This document shows, one piece after another, positions 6,148-7,341 of a DNA stretch of 7,341 nucleotides. Numbering within the stretch: position 1 is the first letter of the stretch; each line of letters opens with the position of its first letter. Source of the DNA: Actinomycetota bacterium. Its GTDB lineage: Bacteria > Actinomycetota > Actinomycetes > Nanopelagicales > Nanopelagicaceae. The position numbers and the translations under genes are program-made. The stretch covers positions 1 to 7,341 of the forward strand of contig WLQV01000055.1 of the NCBI GenBank assembly GCA_009697555.1. The letters are read 5' to 3'. A model generated the notes under the pieces. The model was not told the origin of the DNA. It saw only the letters and a list, made by a program, of their open reading frames with translations, and did not search any database.

Positions 6148-7071
6148 TCAATCCTCCTTACCAAACTTGGCAAAACGAATGTAGACCATTGCAAAACCTG
6201 CAATTGCAGCGAGGACTAATACCGAAATAGCTGAGGCATAACCAAAGTCATAACCTTGGAATGCTTGGCGGAAGGCATACAACGGAAGAACCAAGGTGCT
6301 ATCTCCTGGTCCACCATTTGTTAGTAGCAACATCAAGGTTGGCGAATTAATAAGGTGAATTACACCTAATAGACCAGAGACAATAAGAACCGGCTTAATC
6401 AGTGGAAGAACTACATATCTAAAGTGTTGAAAAGCACTTGCGCCATCTACCGATGTTGATTCACGCATGTCTTTTGGAATACCTTGAATGCCAGCAAGAA
6501 TAAAGAGCATAAAGAATGGATAGGACGCCCAGAGATCTACGAAGAGCGCACCGAAAATTGCCAGGTGCGGATTGCCCCAAATTCCAACTTCGCCAAATGA
6601 AATCCCTACATCTTTAAGTAACTGGATAATAATTCCAGCATTTGTATCGAGCATAAAGCGCCACATGTATGCAGTTACTACTGGTGGCGTAAACCATGGC
6701 AGAACAACAAGCACACGAATCAAGCCGATGTATTTGCGCTCTTTGCTCAGGAGCATTGCTGCACCTAAACCCAGAAGCATCTGTGATGTGAGGCCGAATG
6801 CAGCAAAAACAAAGGTGTTCTGTAGCGCTGTAATAAATGTGGGATCAGCGAATAAATTCTTAAAGTTCTCAAAGCCGTTGAGGGTTGAGTCCGGACCTTC
6901 TAATAATTTTGTCCGAGTGAAAGCTAAGAAAACACCACGGTATAAGGGATAGAAAATGAAAAGCGCGATCATTAACAAGCTTGGAATGAGAAGGAACCAA
7001 GCAAAGAATCTTCCTTCTAGACCCCGAGCGATAAACGCTAGAGGGCCACGAGTGATGCGTCGCTTGGCCAC
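6148..7071 (-). CDS. Sugar ABC transporter permease A (MalF/UgpA type)
   Basis: This is a 307-aa membrane subunit of the importer. Hydrophobic segments lie at about 23-50, 85-107, 116-138, 171-194, 224-246 and 279-299, giving six helices. That is the short UgpA-like form, without the extra periplasmic domain of E. coli MalF. The cytoplasmic EAA loop is at about 204-225 (ESTSVDGASAFQHFRYVVLPLI), with the DG pair. The TNGGPGDST segment at 251-259, followed by LPLYAFRQAF and GYASA, is typical of this permease family. The start is GTG with no Shine-Dalgarno, but a strong promoter places transcription at or next to it. It is the first gene of the cluster, followed by permease B and the binding protein. 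No ABC ATPase gene accompanies it. Confidence 0.94.
   Translation of the reverse strand: MAKRRITRGPLAFIARGLEGRFFAWFLLIPSLLMIALFIFYPLYRGVFLAFTRTKLLEGPDSTLNGFENFKNLFADPTFITALQNTFVFAAFGLTSQMLLGLGAAMLLSKERKYIGLIRVLVVLPWFTPPVVTAYMWRFMLDTNAGIIIQLLKDVGISFGEVGIWGNPHLAIFGALFVDLWASYPFFMLFILAGIQGIPKDMRESTSVDGASAFQHFRYVVLPLIKPVLIVSGLLGVIHLINSPTLMLLLTNGGPGDSTLVLPLYAFRQAFQGYDFGYASAISVLVLAAIAGFAMVYIRFAKFGKED
6152..6159 (-). promoter_or_regulatory. Strong Shine-Dalgarno deciding the permease B start
   Basis: AAGGAGGA on the minus strand is a near-perfect anti-Shine-Dalgarno complement. It is built into the GKED codons ending permease A and sits just before its TGA. The distance favours the ATG at 6145 over the upstream TTG at 6151. 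It contrasts with the poor or missing ribosome sites of fprA and permease A. Confidence 0.85.
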
Positions 7072-7077
7072 CTGAGA

Positions 7078-7106
7078 AGATTAGGTGCGACCAGCCCCAG
7101 CGTCAA
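7078..7106 (-). promoter_or_regulatory. Leaderless promoter of the sugar-transport operon
   Basis: On the minus strand TTGACG (7101-7106), a 17-nt spacer and TAATCT (7078-7083) form a near-consensus housekeeping promoter. The -10 ends exactly 6 nt before the GTG at 7071, so the mRNA would begin at or next to the start codon. This explains the absence of a Shine-Dalgarno. Confidence 0.8.
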
Positions 7107-7131
7107 GCATTCCTATAGGCTTTTTAAATGC
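7107..7131. promoter_or_regulatory. Possible operator upstream of the transport-operon promoter
   Basis: An 8-bp palindrome CCTATAGG (7112-7119) lies between the facing arms GCATT (7107-7111) and AATGC (7127-7131), immediately upstream of the -35. The 7-mer CTATAGG recurs at 5292-5298, upstream of the binding-protein promoter, but at a different distance from its -35. Regulatory function is inference, and the AT-rich arms could have arisen by chance. Confidence 0.25.
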
Positions 7132-7160
7132 ACTATTGATTCAAATACTCCCAGGTAAGG

Positions 7161-7341
7161 CTAAATCTGGGCTAGCTGCTCCAAAATTAATTCAAGAATC
7201 ATCTGCCGTGGATCAATTAACTCGAAGTGCCCGACGTTCTCTAATTCAATTAACTTGATGCTTGGACTAGCAGCTTTTGCTACGTAATCTCTTGAAAAAG
7301 CTACTGGTACTCGAATATCCAGAACTCCGTGTATGAGCGTT
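7161..7341 (-). CDS. Alpha/beta-hydrolase, C-terminal 59 codons (partial)
   Basis: This is the 3' end of a gene whose start lies beyond the right edge. The frame uses codons from 7340 down to the TAG at 7161-7163. The translation contains LIHGVLDIRVPVAFSRDY near its start, with the HGxxDxxVP pattern that carries the catalytic Asp of alpha/beta-hydrolases. GHFELIDP follows about 30 residues later and holds the catalytic His. The nucleophile serine would be outside the window. Esterase, peptidase or formamidase activity cannot be told apart from this fragment. It is on the same strand as the transport operon and ends 89 bp before it. The intervening promoter suggests a separate unit, although read-through is possible. 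Confidence 0.85.
   Translation of the reverse strand, partial: TLIHGVLDIRVPVAFSRDYVAKAASPSIKLIELENVGHFELIDPRQMILELILEQLAQI

Noticed and set aside
6572..6952. Plus-strand 126-codon open frame inside permease A
   Set aside because: It lies wholly opposite a well-recognised permease, shows no domain, and has the basic/Ser-Thr-rich composition of an antisense shadow.
1..7341. CRISPR arrays, transposons, toxin-antitoxin or phage-defence genes
   Set aside because: No spaced direct repeats, transposase motifs, terminal inverted repeats or small paired genes were found on either strand.

Overview
The window looks like chromosomal DNA of a small-genome, moderate-to-low-GC actinobacterium. The acI / Nanopelagicales freshwater group would fit, but that assignment is inference. 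The supporting signs are an actinobacterial/mitochondrial-type FprA reductase, a CCA-encoding tRNA-Arg, tightly packed genes, several starts that look leaderless (a -10 hexamer exactly 6 nt before the start codon), and a binding-protein-dependent sugar ABC system with no ATPase gene beside it. I see no mobile element, CRISPR array or phage gene.

Layout, left to right. Bases 1-107 hold no gene, only small inverted repeats. On the minus strand at 108-1268 is a secreted zinc-metallopeptidase-like protein with a signal peptide, HEYGH and a downstream glutamate. A minus-strand tRNA-Arg(ACG) lies at 1332-1407, followed by fprA (1446-2756, minus), a ferredoxin/adrenodoxin-type NADP+ reductase. Divergent from fprA, across only 32 bp, is a plus-strand gene at 2789-3820. 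It encodes a shortened, divergent relative of the UxaA/GarD altronate/galactarate dehydratase family, and this is the least conventional gene here. It converges on a sugar-transport cluster, and a strong hairpin terminator fills the gap at 3819-3861.

The transport cluster (minus strand, transcribed from right to left) is permease A (6148-7071), permease B (5303-6145), then the solute-binding protein (3877-5196). Permease A has a near-consensus leaderless promoter (TTGACG-17-TAATCT-6-GTG). Permease B starts 2 nt after permease A stops, with a strong Shine-Dalgarno inside the end of permease A. The binding protein comes last and has its own promoter (TTGACC-17-TACCCT) in a 106-bp gap. That promoter carries a palindrome in its spacer and is followed by a two-part stem-loop just before the start codon. 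This arrangement would let the binding protein be made in excess over the membrane subunits. The ATPase must be encoded elsewhere, presumably a shared MsmX/MalK-type protein.

At the right edge, bases 7161-7341 (minus) are the last 59 codons of an alpha/beta-hydrolase, with the Asp and His regions of the catalytic triad visible.

The best leads are the reduced UxaA-like protein, the promoter/palindrome/hairpin module ahead of the binding protein, the Tat-type binding protein that lacks a lipobox cysteine, and the repeated leaderless promoter geometry.
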